A stretch of DNA of 64,000 nucleotides from Acidobacterium sp. (GTDB taxonomy: Bacteria; Acidobacteriota; Terriglobia; Terriglobales; Acidobacteriaceae): the NCBI GenBank assembly GCA_003166955.1, contig PMUI01000086.1, positions 62,001 to 126,000 of the forward strand, read 5' to 3'. Every line of letters starts with the position of its first letter. Positions within the stretch are counted from its first letter, which is position 1. A model generated the notes under the pieces. It was given only the letters and a program-made list of their open reading frames with translations. It ran no database searches and was not told the origin of the DNA. The position numbers and the translations under genes are program-made. Below, in pieces: positions 9,856 to 19,106 of the stretch.

Positions 9856-12800
9856 TTATTGGTAGTTACCGATCAACACGAAGGGAGCCCAATAATAAGG
9901 ATGAGCATACGACGTTGAGGCGGGTGGAGTCGCGGGTTCGCCCACGATTTGTATGCCGCGGCCGGTCGCCGATTGCGGGGCACCGGGGGATCCGTGCAGG
10001 AGGGCAAGCTGCGCCCGGCGCAACGCTTCGGCTTTGCCGATCGCGGGTTCCTTGACCCAGCGCGAGTAAAAGTCGCTCATGATGCGGCTGGTGCTGGCAT
10101 CGTTCACGTCCCACAGTGTGGCGAGGACGGCTTCAGCATCCTTCTGCTGGGCGACCATGCCGAGGCTGTCCATTTCGAGCCCATCATTCGCGGTGTCACC
10201 CTTCGCGGTGCTGCAGGCGGAGAGGGTCAGCAGGCGGGTTCCGTGGAAACTGACGGCCGAGTTCTCGAGTTGCGAGAGGGACAGGGGAAATCCCTGCGGA
10301 TCGCCGGCGTCGTTGCCGCCGAGCATCAGGTAGGGCTCGGTTCCGCTGCCGGCTTCGAGAACGAAGTGGCTCGCGATATGGACGACGGGAAATCCGGAAC
10401 CGGGACCCAGCTGCGCTTTGAGTGCGGCCCAGGTGAAGCGCTCGTTGGGGAGCAGGATTCCGTCGATCGGACCGTGGGATTCCGGATCGGCAGGGTCGTG
10501 CACCACGGCGTCGAGTTCAGGAATGACGCCGGGCAGCGCCGGCAGCCCGCCGTAGCTCTTCGATAATCCCACGGCGAGAACGCGCAACGTCGACTTGTCA
10601 GCGCCGGGGGCGGCCATGTGGCCATAACTTTCCGGCGTGAAGAGGACGTTGTTAAAGCGCTCGGCCATGTAGCGGTGGCCATCGTAGAGCGCGGCCATGG
10701 GCAGGTAGCGCATGGCACCGTCGAGAGACCAGAGCAGCGTGGGTGCGCGGCCTTTCTCTTGCGGGGCTCGCTCGATCGCGGCCAGTTCGGCTTCGAGGGG
10801 CGCGACGACGATGGAATACATTTCGGCAAGGTGCGGCTTGGGATCGGACGAGGGCGTGCGCAGTTCTTTGCGCAGCAGCTGCACTTTGTCGTTGAGCTGC
10901 GCGGGCGTGGCTTTCAGTTCATACTTCTTGCGGGACTGCGGAGTGATGACGATGGCGTACGCGTGCTCGTCGCCGAGGAGCAGGCGGATGCCGATGATGT
11001 GGGGGCCGAGTTCAGCCAGCGTGTTTTGGAGCCGGCTGACTTCTGACTTCTCCTGGTTCAGCAGCGCGTTCGCGTTTTGCGTTCCGGCGTTCTGCGCCAG
11101 CTCGGGATAGAGGGTCTTGCGGAAGAAGTCGGTAACGCCGCTGTTGCCGGATTCGATTTTCGTTTCGAGGGCTTTGAGCTGGGCGGTTTCAGCGGGAGTG
11201 CGATTGGTCTTGCCCAGCAACGCGGCGTATTGCGCGCTCAGCTCTGTGAGGGCGACCGCGGTCTGCTCGTGCGCAACAAGGTCGGCTTCAACCTGTTGCT
11301 CGTTGGGCGTGAGATTGAGCGGCGTCGCATGAGGATCGGGGTGGTCCGCTGCGCCGATGACCACTTCCTGCAGTTCCTGTTTTTTGAGGAGGTCGAGGAC
11401 CTGTTCGGCTTCGCCGAGACGGTTCGCTTGCACGAGGAGCTCGGCGAGGATTCGGTAGGTGGCGGACTTCGACTGCGCAAACCGCTCCTGGAGACTCTGA
11501 TCGAGGCCGCTGATGTTTCTGCGCATCAGCTGATACGAATTGACGGCTTCGGTGCCGAAGAAAATCGCCTCCTCCAAACGATGCTGGGTGCGGAAATCGA
11601 GCATGAGTGACGCGTCGATGCCACCCTGGAGGTCGGGATCGCCAGCGGCTTTCGCGAGCGATAATGCGGCGAGTTTTTGCGGCAGAGCCTGGTCGAGTTT
11701 TCCCTGGTCCGACAACACGCGGCCGATGCTGTTCAACGCGAAGGCCTCACCGCGGCGGTTCTGTACTTCGCGCCACATGGCGAGCGCCTGATAGTCGAAG
11801 TCGAGCGCTTTGTCGCGCTGGCCGAGGTCGGAGTATGCGCGACCGATGTGATTCAGCACTGCCGCCAGGCCGCGATGGTCCTGGGTTTCGCGCCAGATGT
11901 CGAGAGCCTGGTTGTAGAAGTCGAGGGCTTGTTGCGGGTCGCCGAGCTGGACGCGGATGCGGCCGATGTCGTAAAGCGCGAGGGCTACGCCGCTGCGATT
12001 GCCGACCTGGCGCCAGAGGGGCAGCGCCTGATTGTAGTAGTCGAGGCCCCGCTGCTTCTGGCCGAGGTCGTCGTAGATGCGGCCGATGCCATTCAGCGAG
12101 GCGGCCTCGCCTTCAGGGTGGCCGAGTTGGCGCCACAGGGGGAGCGCGGCCTGATAGGACTCAAGCGCTTTTTCTTTCTGGCCGAGATTCGTGTAGGTTC
12201 GGCCGAGGTTGTTGAGGGTCTGCGCCTCACCGCCGATTTCACCGACGGCGTGCCAAAGCGGGAGAGCCTGATTGAGATTGTCGAGCGCCTCCTGGCTGCG
12301 GCCCATGTCGGAATAGCAGCGGCCGAGATTGTCGAGAGCGCTGGCTTCGCCGCCGCGGTTGTTGAGCTGGCGCCACATGGGCAGCGCCTGATTGAGGACC
12401 TCGAGCGCTTTATCGTGCTGGCCGAGGTCGTTGTAGACGCGGCCCATGTTGTTGAGCGTGGAGGCTTCGCCCATCAGGATGTTGAGCTGGCGCCACACGG
12501 GCAGGATTTCGTTGAAAAGGTCGAGCGCTTTTTGTTCCTGCCCCAGATCGGTGAGAATGCGGCCTTCGACATTCTTGCTTTGCGCCTGCTGGCCTTTGCT
12601 GGTTTCGATGGAGAGGGCCTGCTCGCAATAGTCGAGGCCTTTTTGGGGATCGCCGGCTTCGCGGTAGAGGCTCGCGAGCGTGTTCAGCTCGGTGGCTTCG
12701 CTTCTTGTATTGTGCGACCCGCGAGCGTCGGCGAGGGCCTGCTCGTGCTCGGAAATGAGTCTGTGCAGGCTTCCGGGCTGCTGTGCGGAAACTGGAGGCG

Positions 12801-12864
12801 CTGACACGCCGGCGATGAGACAGACTGCGATCAGGGTTGTTGTTGCCAGATTCGCCGCGTTCAT
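9856..12864 (-). CDS. Secreted TPR-CHAT protease
   Basis: A 1002-residue protein with a signal peptide (residues 1 to about 27, ending VSA-QQ). Nine tandem TPR units of 40 residues follow (about residues 45-400), each resembling GEASTLNNMGRVYNDLGQ followed by KALEVLNQALPMWRQL. A coiled-coil-prone linker leads to a C-terminal CHAT domain, a caspase-like clan CD peptidase. The likely catalytic His is in VVHIASHFVLE (about residue 832) and Cys in LTLSACSTAKGD (about residue 885). The near-identical repeats also show at DNA level as a 120-bp period. It follows the caspase-fold gene by 34 bp on the same strand. The substrate is unknown; TPRs usually bind the partner or substrate. Confidence 0.9.
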   Translation of the reverse strand: MNAANLATTTLIAVCLIAGVSAPPVSAQQPGSLHRLISEHEQALADARGSHNTRSEATELNTLASLYREAGDPQKGLDYCEQALSIETSKGQQAQSKNVEGRILTDLGQEQKALDLFNEILPVWRQLNILMGEASTLNNMGRVYNDLGQHDKALEVLNQALPMWRQLNNRGGEASALDNLGRCYSDMGRSQEALDNLNQALPLWHAVGEIGGEAQTLNNLGRTYTNLGQKEKALESYQAALPLWRQLGHPEGEAASLNGIGRIYDDLGQKQRGLDYYNQALPLWRQVGNRSGVALALYDIGRIRVQLGDPQQALDFYNQALDIWRETQDHRGLAAVLNHIGRAYSDLGQRDKALDFDYQALAMWREVQNRRGEAFALNSIGRVLSDQGKLDQALPQKLAALSLAKAAGDPDLQGGIDASLMLDFRTQHRLEEAIFFGTEAVNSYQLMRRNISGLDQSLQERFAQSKSATYRILAELLVQANRLGEAEQVLDLLKKQELQEVVIGAADHPDPHATPLNLTPNEQQVEADLVAHEQTAVALTELSAQYAALLGKTNRTPAETAQLKALETKIESGNSGVTDFFRKTLYPELAQNAGTQNANALLNQEKSEVSRLQNTLAELGPHIIGIRLLLGDEHAYAIVITPQSRKKYELKATPAQLNDKVQLLRKELRTPSSDPKPHLAEMYSIVVAPLEAELAAIERAPQEKGRAPTLLWSLDGAMRYLPMAALYDGHRYMAERFNNVLFTPESYGHMAAPGADKSTLRVLAVGLSKSYGGLPALPGVIPELDAVVHDPADPESHGPIDGILLPNERFTWAALKAQLGPGSGFPVVHIASHFVLEAGSGTEPYLMLGGNDAGDPQGFPLSLSQLENSAVSFHGTRLLTLSACSTAKGDTANDGLEMDSLGMVAQQKDAEAVLATLWDVNDASTSRIMSDFYSRWVKEPAIGKAEALRRAQLALLHGSPGAPQSATGRGIQIVGEPATPPASTSYAHPYYWAPFVLIGNYQ

Positions 12865-12898
12865 CTGTGCCTCTTCACCATTGCGGATAAGGCCGTTT

Positions 12899-15295
12899 CT
12901 ACTGCGTGGCCTGCTGAGGAACGCTGTGAACGGTGGTGAGTCCGATGCCCCAGTTGGTAGGGACGTGGCCGGGATCGCCGCGCGTGCCGCTGCTGGTGTT
13001 GCTCAGCAGTTGCTCCAGCGGGGACTGCGCGCCACGCGAGCGCGAGACCCCCTCGAAGTTGAGCACATAGGGATCGGACAGGGGCTGCGCGGTGCTCAGC
13101 AGAATAAAGGTGTCCACGCCGAAGGGCGGTCCGATACGCAGCGTCGGTGCGCCGGGTAGCGGAAACTGCTTGCCGATGTCGGACTCGTTGGGAAACTGAT
13201 TGTTCGAATTTCCTGCTGGGTAAAGAACGGTGCCCTTGCCGTGGCAGTCGATGTCGAGAATGTAGACCCAGCGTTTGTCGCTGACTTCGGTTGTGGACTG
13301 TAAGCCCATCTTCAGCAGATCGCCCTGATGGAGGGGCTTGTCGCCGATGGATGAAATGCCGGCCGAAGCAGGAGTCAGAGAGAGAGAATAATACGGCGCA
13401 TGCGACGCGTCGGCGGGACTGTTGGCCATCTCGAGCCAGCCATGCACCTTGGCCAGCAGCGACGCATAGCGGTTCAGGGTTGCCGCGCCTGATTCGATTG
13501 CGCCGGCGTCGGCCATTGCGATCCAGTCGCTGCGGACGGGATATGGTGAGGTTGGCGAGCAGCCGGGACTGTGCGGGGGCAGGTTGGGGGACGGAGGTCC
13601 GGCGGACAGCTCATTCTTGTGGAACCACGCCCAGGCGGGGCCTTTGGAAGTGAGTGTGCCGGTCAATGCGTATTCGGCGCTGGCGAGGTCGGCGGCGGTT
13701 TGCACCGCGCTGCTCGGATCCGCGGGCAAAAGTTGCGCGGCCAGTTCGCGTGAAGGTGGAAGGTTGACCCAGAGTTTTGCGCCGTCGGGAGCACGATGCA
13801 GGGCCTGCGCAGTGAGGGCCGCTCCCAGCGGAATCGGCGCGGGCGCACCGGCTTTTTGCAGCGTCCAGGCCGTTCCGTTCCAGCTCAGCATGTGCGTCCA
13901 TGGTTCTTCCGCGGGGTCGGAGACGGTGGTGATGCCAGCGGCCTGGATCTGTGCGGCTGCGGCGAGGATGTCCGCCTGGGACAGCGTCGCAGGCCAATGA
14001 AAGACGCGCAGCGGCGGGGAGGGAGCGGGGCTCCACTTTGTCATTTCAAAAATATCCCCGGTTTGCACCGTCGCGTGGGCGGGACTGACGACCGTCGCCA
14101 CCGAGCGGGCGATGCCGTCGAGGGCAATGACGCGCAACTGGGTCTTCTGGCCGTCGCTGCTCGTGCTTGAGGTGAACTCCGTGCCGGGTCCGATTCCGGA
14201 GACGCGGCCAACATCGAGCCAGACATTGCCGTTGCTTGCGGCGCCCAGCACGGCGGCGCGAGTCGCGCCGGAGCCGGACTTTGCTCCGCCGAAGAGCGGC
14301 TGCTCGCGACGTTCCGCGGTGGCGTCCAGATCGGGATCCTCGTCGGGGACATCTTCGTTGCCGATGACGGCTCGCACGCGCCGATACACGACTTCAGCCG
14401 GTGCGTCGGCGGGAAGAACCTGCAGCGCCTCGATCAGAGCAGCGGTAAACGCGCCGTGCGCCTCGGTCGGGGGATTCGTGTCGGGCGTTTCTTTGGAGCT
14501 CTGGTCCTGCTGCACCGCGGAGAAGACCAGCGCTGGATTGTCCGCTCGTTGCGTGGGTCCGGGACGCGGGTCGCCATTCGGGAGTACCTCGGGAGGCTCG
14601 GCAACGTCGCGCGAATCGAAGGGCAGATCGCGCTCGCGGTACTTCGGGTTGATGCCACGGCTGATGCCGCCGCTGTGGCAATTGTCGAAGATCAGAGTGA
14701 GATGAATGCCCTTGTCGAGGGCGGCGTTGAAGATGCGGGTCATCTCGCGGTCACGCACGTCGTAGCCGCCTTTGTAGGCGTCGGCGGGGACCAGGGTGCT
14801 GTCCGCGTGGACATACTGACCGTTCACCAGGACGGTGAGTTTCGTTCCCTTGCTGTTGACGCGCAGCGATCCGTGACTCGCGACGTACAGGACGACGGTA
14901 TCGCCACGCTGCGGTGCATCGACCAGATATTTCTGCATGGCGGCGAGGATGCCGTCGTGGGTGGCCTGGCCGGCAGGGAGCAGAACCAGGCCGGGAGCGG
15001 GGTGAGGCGGATTTGGGTTGGTGAGCAGAACGACCTGACTCGCGGGAAATCCGAACCTGGGGCTGGTGAGCAGATCGGCCATGGACTGAACATCGTTGAC
15101 GGTGCCGTCGAGGTTCTCGAAATATCCGAGTTCACAGCGTCCGTAGACGCAGCCGGGAGGATGGGTTGGCGTGGTGCCGGGAGGCTCGTAGGTATCGATG
15201 CCGATCAGAAGGGCGTGTTGCGTCTGCGCGGAGGCCGTGGCGGAACACAGAACACTGCAGAAACAGAGGAAAACGGCGGCACAGCCGGATTTCAT
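12899..15295 (-). CDS. Secreted caspase-family (peptidase C14) protein with DUF4384-like C-terminus
   Basis: A 798-residue protein starting MKSGCAAVFLCFCSVLC, a signal peptide cut near ASA-QTQ. This ATG is preferred over an upstream in-frame start because the signal peptide directly follows it. The caspase/metacaspase fold spans about residues 25-320: HALLIGIDTYE strand, His141 in YVASHGSLR and Cys206 in LIFDNCHSGG. The C-terminal region (about 640-790), with the WVYILDIDCHGKGTVLYP stretch and a terminal FILLSTAQPL strand, resembles DUF4384. It is the first gene of a likely operon with the TPR-CHAT protein. Proteolysis at basic or acidic sites in the periplasm or outside is plausible but unproven. 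Confidence 0.88.
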   Translation of the reverse strand: MKSGCAAVFLCFCSVLCSATASAQTQHALLIGIDTYEPPGTTPTHPPGCVYGRCELGYFENLDGTVNDVQSMADLLTSPRFGFPASQVVLLTNPNPPHPAPGLVLLPAGQATHDGILAAMQKYLVDAPQRGDTVVLYVASHGSLRVNSKGTKLTVLVNGQYVHADSTLVPADAYKGGYDVRDREMTRIFNAALDKGIHLTLIFDNCHSGGISRGINPKYRERDLPFDSRDVAEPPEVLPNGDPRPGPTQRADNPALVFSAVQQDQSSKETPDTNPPTEAHGAFTAALIEALQVLPADAPAEVVYRRVRAVIGNEDVPDEDPDLDATAERREQPLFGGAKSGSGATRAAVLGAASNGNVWLDVGRVSGIGPGTEFTSSTSSDGQKTQLRVIALDGIARSVATVVSPAHATVQTGDIFEMTKWSPAPSPPLRVFHWPATLSQADILAAAAQIQAAGITTVSDPAEEPWTHMLSWNGTAWTLQKAGAPAPIPLGAALTAQALHRAPDGAKLWVNLPPSRELAAQLLPADPSSAVQTAADLASAEYALTGTLTSKGPAWAWFHKNELSAGPPSPNLPPHSPGCSPTSPYPVRSDWIAMADAGAIESGAATLNRYASLLAKVHGWLEMANSPADASHAPYYSLSLTPASAGISSIGDKPLHQGDLLKMGLQSTTEVSDKRWVYILDIDCHGKGTVLYPAGNSNNQFPNESDIGKQFPLPGAPTLRIGPPFGVDTFILLSTAQPLSDPYVLNFEGVSRSRGAQSPLEQLLSNTSSGTRGDPGHVPTNWGIGLTTVHSVPQQATQ

Positions 15296-15432
15296 AGTAG
15301 CCCTCGATATGAGGTCCCGGGGGGGAACTTCCATCGAAGTATAACGGGTCGGTGCGACCTGGCACGACGGCATGGAGCAGAGCTGCGTCGTCACGGATCG
15401 TAATATGGTCTGGATGAAAAGCATCCTGGTAA

Positions 15433-16425
15433 TTGCGGACGGACCTGATTGTGGCGCTGAACTCTGAAATTCATGTCATCGATTCGCATACGGCGGGCGA
15501 GCCGACGCGAGTCGTTATTCGCGGAGGACCGGATCTCGGCCATGGGCCGCTGGAGGAGCGTCTGCGGCGATTTGCCGCGGAGCACGACGATATTCGCTCG
15601 GGGGTAGTGAACGAGCCGCGCGGGTCGGAGGTGGTGGTGGGGGCGCTGCTGGTGGAGCCTGTAGACGCAGGGTGTGCCGCCGGCGTGATTTTCTTCAACA
15701 ACGTTGGGTATCTGGGCATGTGTGGGCACGGCACCATCGGCGTGATGGCGACGCTGGCGTTTCTGGGGCGCATCACGCCGGGAAAACACAGGATTGAGAC
15801 GCCGGTGGGCGTGGTGTGTGCAGAGCTGCGCAGCGATGGGCGCGTGACGGTCGAGAACGTTGCCAGCTATCGCCATCGCAAGGGCGTGAGCGTTGAGGTT
15901 CCGGGATTCGGCCGGGCGATGGGCGACGTTGCGTGGGGCGGGAATTGGTTTTTCCTGACGGAGAATGCGCCGGCGCCGCTGACCCTGGAAAATCGAGAGA
16001 CGCTGACGAGTTTTGCGGTTGCGGTGAAGGCCGCGCTGGATGCCAGCGCGATCACCGGCGCTAACGAGAAGGCGATCGACCACATCGAGTTGTTTGCTGC
16101 GTCGCCGGAGCCTGGAATCGACAGCAGAAATTTCGTCTTGTGCCCGGGGAATGCCTATGACCGCTCGCCGTGCGGCACGGGAACGAGCGCGAAGCTGGCG
16201 TGTCTTGCGGCGGATGGAAAGCTTGCGCCGGGCCAGTTGTGGCGGCAGGAGGGAATTCTGGGGACGGTGTTCGAAGGCAGCTATCGAGTGCCGGAGGGCG
16301 AGCAGCGCGGAGTGATTCCAGCGATCACCGGGTCGGCCTGGATCACAGCGGAGAGCCGGCTGCTGTTGCAGGAGGATGATCCGTTCCGCGCAGGCATTCA
16401 GGCGCCGGTGTTGGCTGCGCCATGA
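15433..16425 (+). CDS. lhpA: 4-hydroxyproline 2-epimerase (proline racemase family)
   Basis: Converts trans-4-hydroxy-L-proline to cis-4-hydroxy-D-proline, the first step of hydroxyproline catabolism. The proline racemase fold is shown by [13 protein letters not shown], the catalytic Cys in [10 protein letters not shown] (about residue 97) and the second Cys in [11 protein letters not shown] (about residue 247). The first catalytic position keeps Cys, as in racemases and epimerases; trans-3-hydroxyproline dehydratases carry another residue there. The start is TTG 15433 or GTG 15451; the family usually begins a few residues before the IDSHTAGEP strand. The 3' end overlaps the next gene by 4 bp (ATGA), starting a five-gene operon. 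Confidence 0.9.
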   Translation: MRTDLIVALNSEIHVIDSHTAGEPTRVVIRGGPDLGHGPLEERLRRFAAEHDDIRSGVVNEPRGSEVVVGALLVEPVDAGCAAGVIFFNNVGYLGMCGHGTIGVMATLAFLGRITPGKHRIETPVGVVCAELRSDGRVTVENVASYRHRKGVSVEVPGFGRAMGDVAWGGNWFFLTENAPAPLTLENRETLTSFAVAVKAALDASAITGANEKAIDHIELFAASPEPGIDSRNFVLCPGNAYDRSPCGTGTSAKLACLAADGKLAPGQLWRQEGILGTVFEGSYRVPEGEQRGVIPAITGSAWITAESRLLLQEDDPFRAGIQAPVLAAP

Positions 16426-17585
16426 ATCAATCCTGGGACGTGGTGGTTGTTGGCGGGGGAATTGTTGGCGCGGCGTGCGCGCGAGAATGCGCCAGCCGCG
16501 GGCTGAAGACCGCGGTCGTCGAGAGCGGAGTGGTTGGCGGTGGAGCGACGGCGGCAGGGATGGGCCACATCGTGGTGATGGACGATTCGCCGGCGCAGCT
16601 TGCGCTGACTCACTATTCGCAGAGTCTGTGGGTCGCGCTGGCGGAGCAGATGCCGGACGATGTGGAATTTGAGCGTTGCGGAACGCTGTGGGTTGCGGCG
16701 GACGACGAGGAGATGGACGAGGTTCGCCACAAGCAGGTCGTGTATGCAGGGGCGGGCGTGGCGACCGAGATTCTCGATGGCGATGCGCTGGCGGAGGAGG
16801 AGCCGCATTTGAGGCGACCGATGGCAGGAGCGCTGTTGGTGCCGTCGGATGCGGTCGTCTATCCGCCATGCGCGGCGGCGTGGATGATGCGAGAGGCGGT
16901 GCGAGCCGGGGCGACGCTGTGTTTGCCCCGGCGTGTTGTGCGGGCGGGGCAGGGCTGTGCTCGGCTCGATGACGGGAGTGAGTTGCACGCTGCGCGCATT
17001 GTGATTGCGTGCGGAGCGGACTCGATGCGGCTGCTGCCGGAGATCCCGGTTCGCAAACGCAAAGGGCATCTGGTGATCACGGATCGCTATCCTGGGCTGG
17101 TGCGTCATCAGCTCGTCGAACTGGGTTATCTCAAAAGCGCGCACTCGGTGACAGCCGATTCGGTAGCGTTCAACGTGCAGCCGCGCAGGACGGGACAGGT
17201 CCTGATCGGTTCCTCACGCCAGTTCGGAGACGAGGGAACCGCGGTCGATCATGCGATCCTGTCGGCGATGCTGGAGCGAGCGAAGTTGTATCTGCCGGAG
17301 ATCGGCTCGTGTTCGGCAATCCGCGTGTGGACCGGGTTCCGCGCTGCGACGCCGGATAAGCTGCCGCTGATTGGTCCATGGCCTGGAGACGAGACAGTTT
17401 TTCTCGCGACGGGACACGAGGGGCTGGGCATCACGACTTCACTGGCTACGGGACGCCTGGTCGCGGATCATCTGACGGAGGCGAAGGCAGAAATTCCAGC
17501 GGAGGCTTATCTGCCGCAACGATTCTACAAGCGAGCGAACGCCGGATTCGAGGGCGCCGCGCAAGAGAGCAATGCGCATGCCTGA
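16422..17585 (+). CDS. D-hydroxyproline dehydrogenase, DAO-type FAD subunit
   Basis: A 387-residue FAD-dependent oxidoreductase of the D-amino acid oxidase/glycine oxidase fold. It has [17 protein letters not shown] at the N-terminus and [15 protein letters not shown] near the C-terminus. Between the epimerase and two iron-sulfur partners it fits the catalytic subunit that oxidises cis-4-hydroxy-D-proline to 1-pyrroline-4-hydroxy-2-carboxylate (LhpB-type). It overlaps the epimerase stop by 4 bp and its own end overlaps the ferredoxin-like gene by 14 bp. The substrate comes from context and not from residues that can be read directly. Confidence 0.85.
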   Translation: MNQSWDVVVVGGGIVGAACARECASRGLKTAVVESGVVGGGATAAGMGHIVVMDDSPAQLALTHYSQSLWVALAEQMPDDVEFERCGTLWVAADDEEMDEVRHKQVVYAGAGVATEILDGDALAEEEPHLRRPMAGALLVPSDAVVYPPCAAAWMMREAVRAGATLCLPRRVVRAGQGCARLDDGSELHAARIVIACGADSMRLLPEIPVRKRKGHLVITDRYPGLVRHQLVELGYLKSAHSVTADSVAFNVQPRRTGQVLIGSSRQFGDEGTAVDHAILSAMLERAKLYLPEIGSCSAIRVWTGFRAATPDKLPLIGPWPGDETVFLATGHEGLGITTSLATGRLVADHLTEAKAEIPAEAYLPQRFYKRANAGFEGAAQESNAHA

Positions 17586-17829
17586 GGGGAAGCTCGTCGT
17601 TTCGCTGACGGTGAATGGCCAGCCGGTGAGCGCGACGCCGGAAACGACGGTCGCGGCAGCGGTTCTCATCGCTGGCGGGTACACCCGCGCATCGGTGAGC
17701 GGCGAGCCGCGCGCGCCGTTGTGCGGGATGGGCATCTGCTTCGAATGCCGCGTGTGGATCGACGGAAGGCAACACCAGCGCAGTTGCCAGATCCTGTGCG
17801 CGCCAGGCATGGACGTGCGCACGCCATGA
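17572..17829 (+). CDS. D-hydroxyproline dehydrogenase, small [2Fe-2S] subunit
   Basis: An 85-residue ferredoxin-like protein (Fer2_4 type). The cluster-binding cysteines lie in PLCGMGICFECRVWID, with a further Cys in QRSCQ. Such small 2Fe-2S proteins form the gamma subunit of three-part amine and imino-acid dehydrogenases and pass electrons between the two flavin subunits. It starts inside the end of the DAO-type gene (ATG 17572, or ATG 17578) and its TGA overlaps the next ATG by 4 bp, so the three subunits are translated in series. Confidence 0.85.
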   Translation: MRMPEGKLVVSLTVNGQPVSATPETTVAAAVLIAGGYTRASVSGEPRAPLCGMGICFECRVWIDGRQHQRSCQILCAPGMDVRTP

Positions 17830-19106
17830 GGGATTCGTCGGAGATGCGGTTCGATGTCGTCGTTGTTGGCGCGGGGCCAGCGGGCATCGCTGCGTCGGTC
17901 ACGTCCGCGCGTGAGGGCAGGCGTGTTGCGCTGGTGGACGACAATCTCGCCGCAGGTGGGCAAATCTGGCGATCGGGAGAAGCCTTGCCGCGAAACGCCC
18001 AGAAATGGATCGCCGCACTGCGAAGCTCGGAGGTGCTTCATCTCCGCGGGTTGCAGGTTTTCGATCATCCGGCCGCTGGCGTGATTCTTGCGGAGCGCGG
18101 TGAAGATTGTGTTGCGTTGCGGTATAGCAAGCTGATCCTCGCGACAGGCGCGCGGGAGTTGTTCCTTCCGTTTCCGGGATGGACCTTGCCCAACGTGTTC
18201 GGAGCCGGAGGGCTGGATGCGATGGCGCGGGGCGGATTGCCGGTAGCCGGCAAGCGCGTGGTCGTTGCGGGAACAGGGCCGCTGCTGCTGGCGGTGGCTG
18301 CGCATCTGGCTGCGCGTGGCGCGAAGATTGTTGCGATCTGCGAGCAGGCTCCTCTGCGCAGGGTCGTTGCGTTCGCGGGAAGGATGTTGAAGCAGCCCGG
18401 CAAGCTGCTGCAGGGAGTCGGCTATGGGTGGGGTGTGCGATCGAAGATTCATTTCAGTTGCTGGCCTGTGGCGGCGTATGGGAAGACCGCGATCGAGAGC
18501 GTGACGCTGCGCAAAGGGAAGAAGCAATGGACCGTCTTTTGCGATTTTCTGGGGTGCGGTTTTCACCTGGTGCCGAATACCGAGCTGGCGCAGCTGATTG
18601 GTTGCCAAATCGACGAAGGATTTGTGGCGACTGACGAGCTCCAGCAAACATCTGTGGAGAATGTGCTGTGCGCGGGCGAGCCGACGGGCATCGGCGGCGT
18701 CGAAATGGCGCTGATCGAAGGCCAGATCGCAGGGCTGGCGGCTGTGGGTGCTGTGGAAGAAGCGCGAAGGCTCGCGCGGCGGCGAAGGAAGATGCTCGGT
18801 TTTGTGAGCGCGCTGCGGAAGGCGTACGCGCTTGATCCGGAACTGCGAAGGCTCGCGGCCGAGAACACCATCGTTTGCCGCTGCGAGGATGTGGCGCATG
18901 GAGCGTTGCGAGAGCACCGTTGCTGGCGCGATGCGAAACTGCAAACGCGGTGCGGCATGGGTCCTTGCCAGGGACGCGTTTGTGGCGCAGCGACGGAGTT
19001 CCTTTTTGGCTGGCGTGCGGATGGGGTTCGGCCGCCGGTCTTTCCTGCTCTTGTGTCGAGCCTGGCTGGAGCAAACTTCGTTTCTGGAAATTCTTCGGAG
19101 GCCTGA
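17826..19106 (+). CDS. D-hydroxyproline dehydrogenase, FAD/NAD(P) subunit with C-terminal BFD-like [2Fe-2S] domain
   Basis: A 426-residue flavoprotein. It starts at ATG 17826 (MRDSSEMRFDVVVVGAGPAG); the open frame upstream is a shadow of the ferredoxin gene. The N-terminal FAD motif is VVVVGAGPAGIAASV and a second dinucleotide motif is VVVAGTGPLLLAVA. The C-terminal 60 residues hold four cysteines in the BFD-like pattern VCRCEDV, then RCGMGPCQGRVCG. This is the typical large subunit of hydrogen-cyanide-synthase-like and octopine/hydroxyproline dehydrogenases. It likely takes electrons from the DAO subunit to the respiratory chain. TGATG joins it to the deaminase gene. Confidence 0.87.
   Translation: MRDSSEMRFDVVVVGAGPAGIAASVTSAREGRRVALVDDNLAAGGQIWRSGEALPRNAQKWIAALRSSEVLHLRGLQVFDHPAAGVILAERGEDCVALRYSKLILATGARELFLPFPGWTLPNVFGAGGLDAMARGGLPVAGKRVVVAGTGPLLLAVAAHLAARGAKIVAICEQAPLRRVVAFAGRMLKQPGKLLQGVGYGWGVRSKIHFSCWPVAAYGKTAIESVTLRKGKKQWTVFCDFLGCGFHLVPNTELAQLIGCQIDEGFVATDELQQTSVENVLCAGEPTGIGGVEMALIEGQIAGLAAVGAVEEARRLARRRRKMLGFVSALRKAYALDPELRRLAAENTIVCRCEDVAHGALREHRCWRDAKLQTRCGMGPCQGRVCGAATEFLFGWRADGVRPPVFPALVSSLAGANFVSGNSSEA

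Noticed and set aside
9937-12864. 120-bp spaced repeats first taken as a CRISPR-like array
   Set aside because: They are in-frame codons of TPR units and the spacers are not unique sequence.
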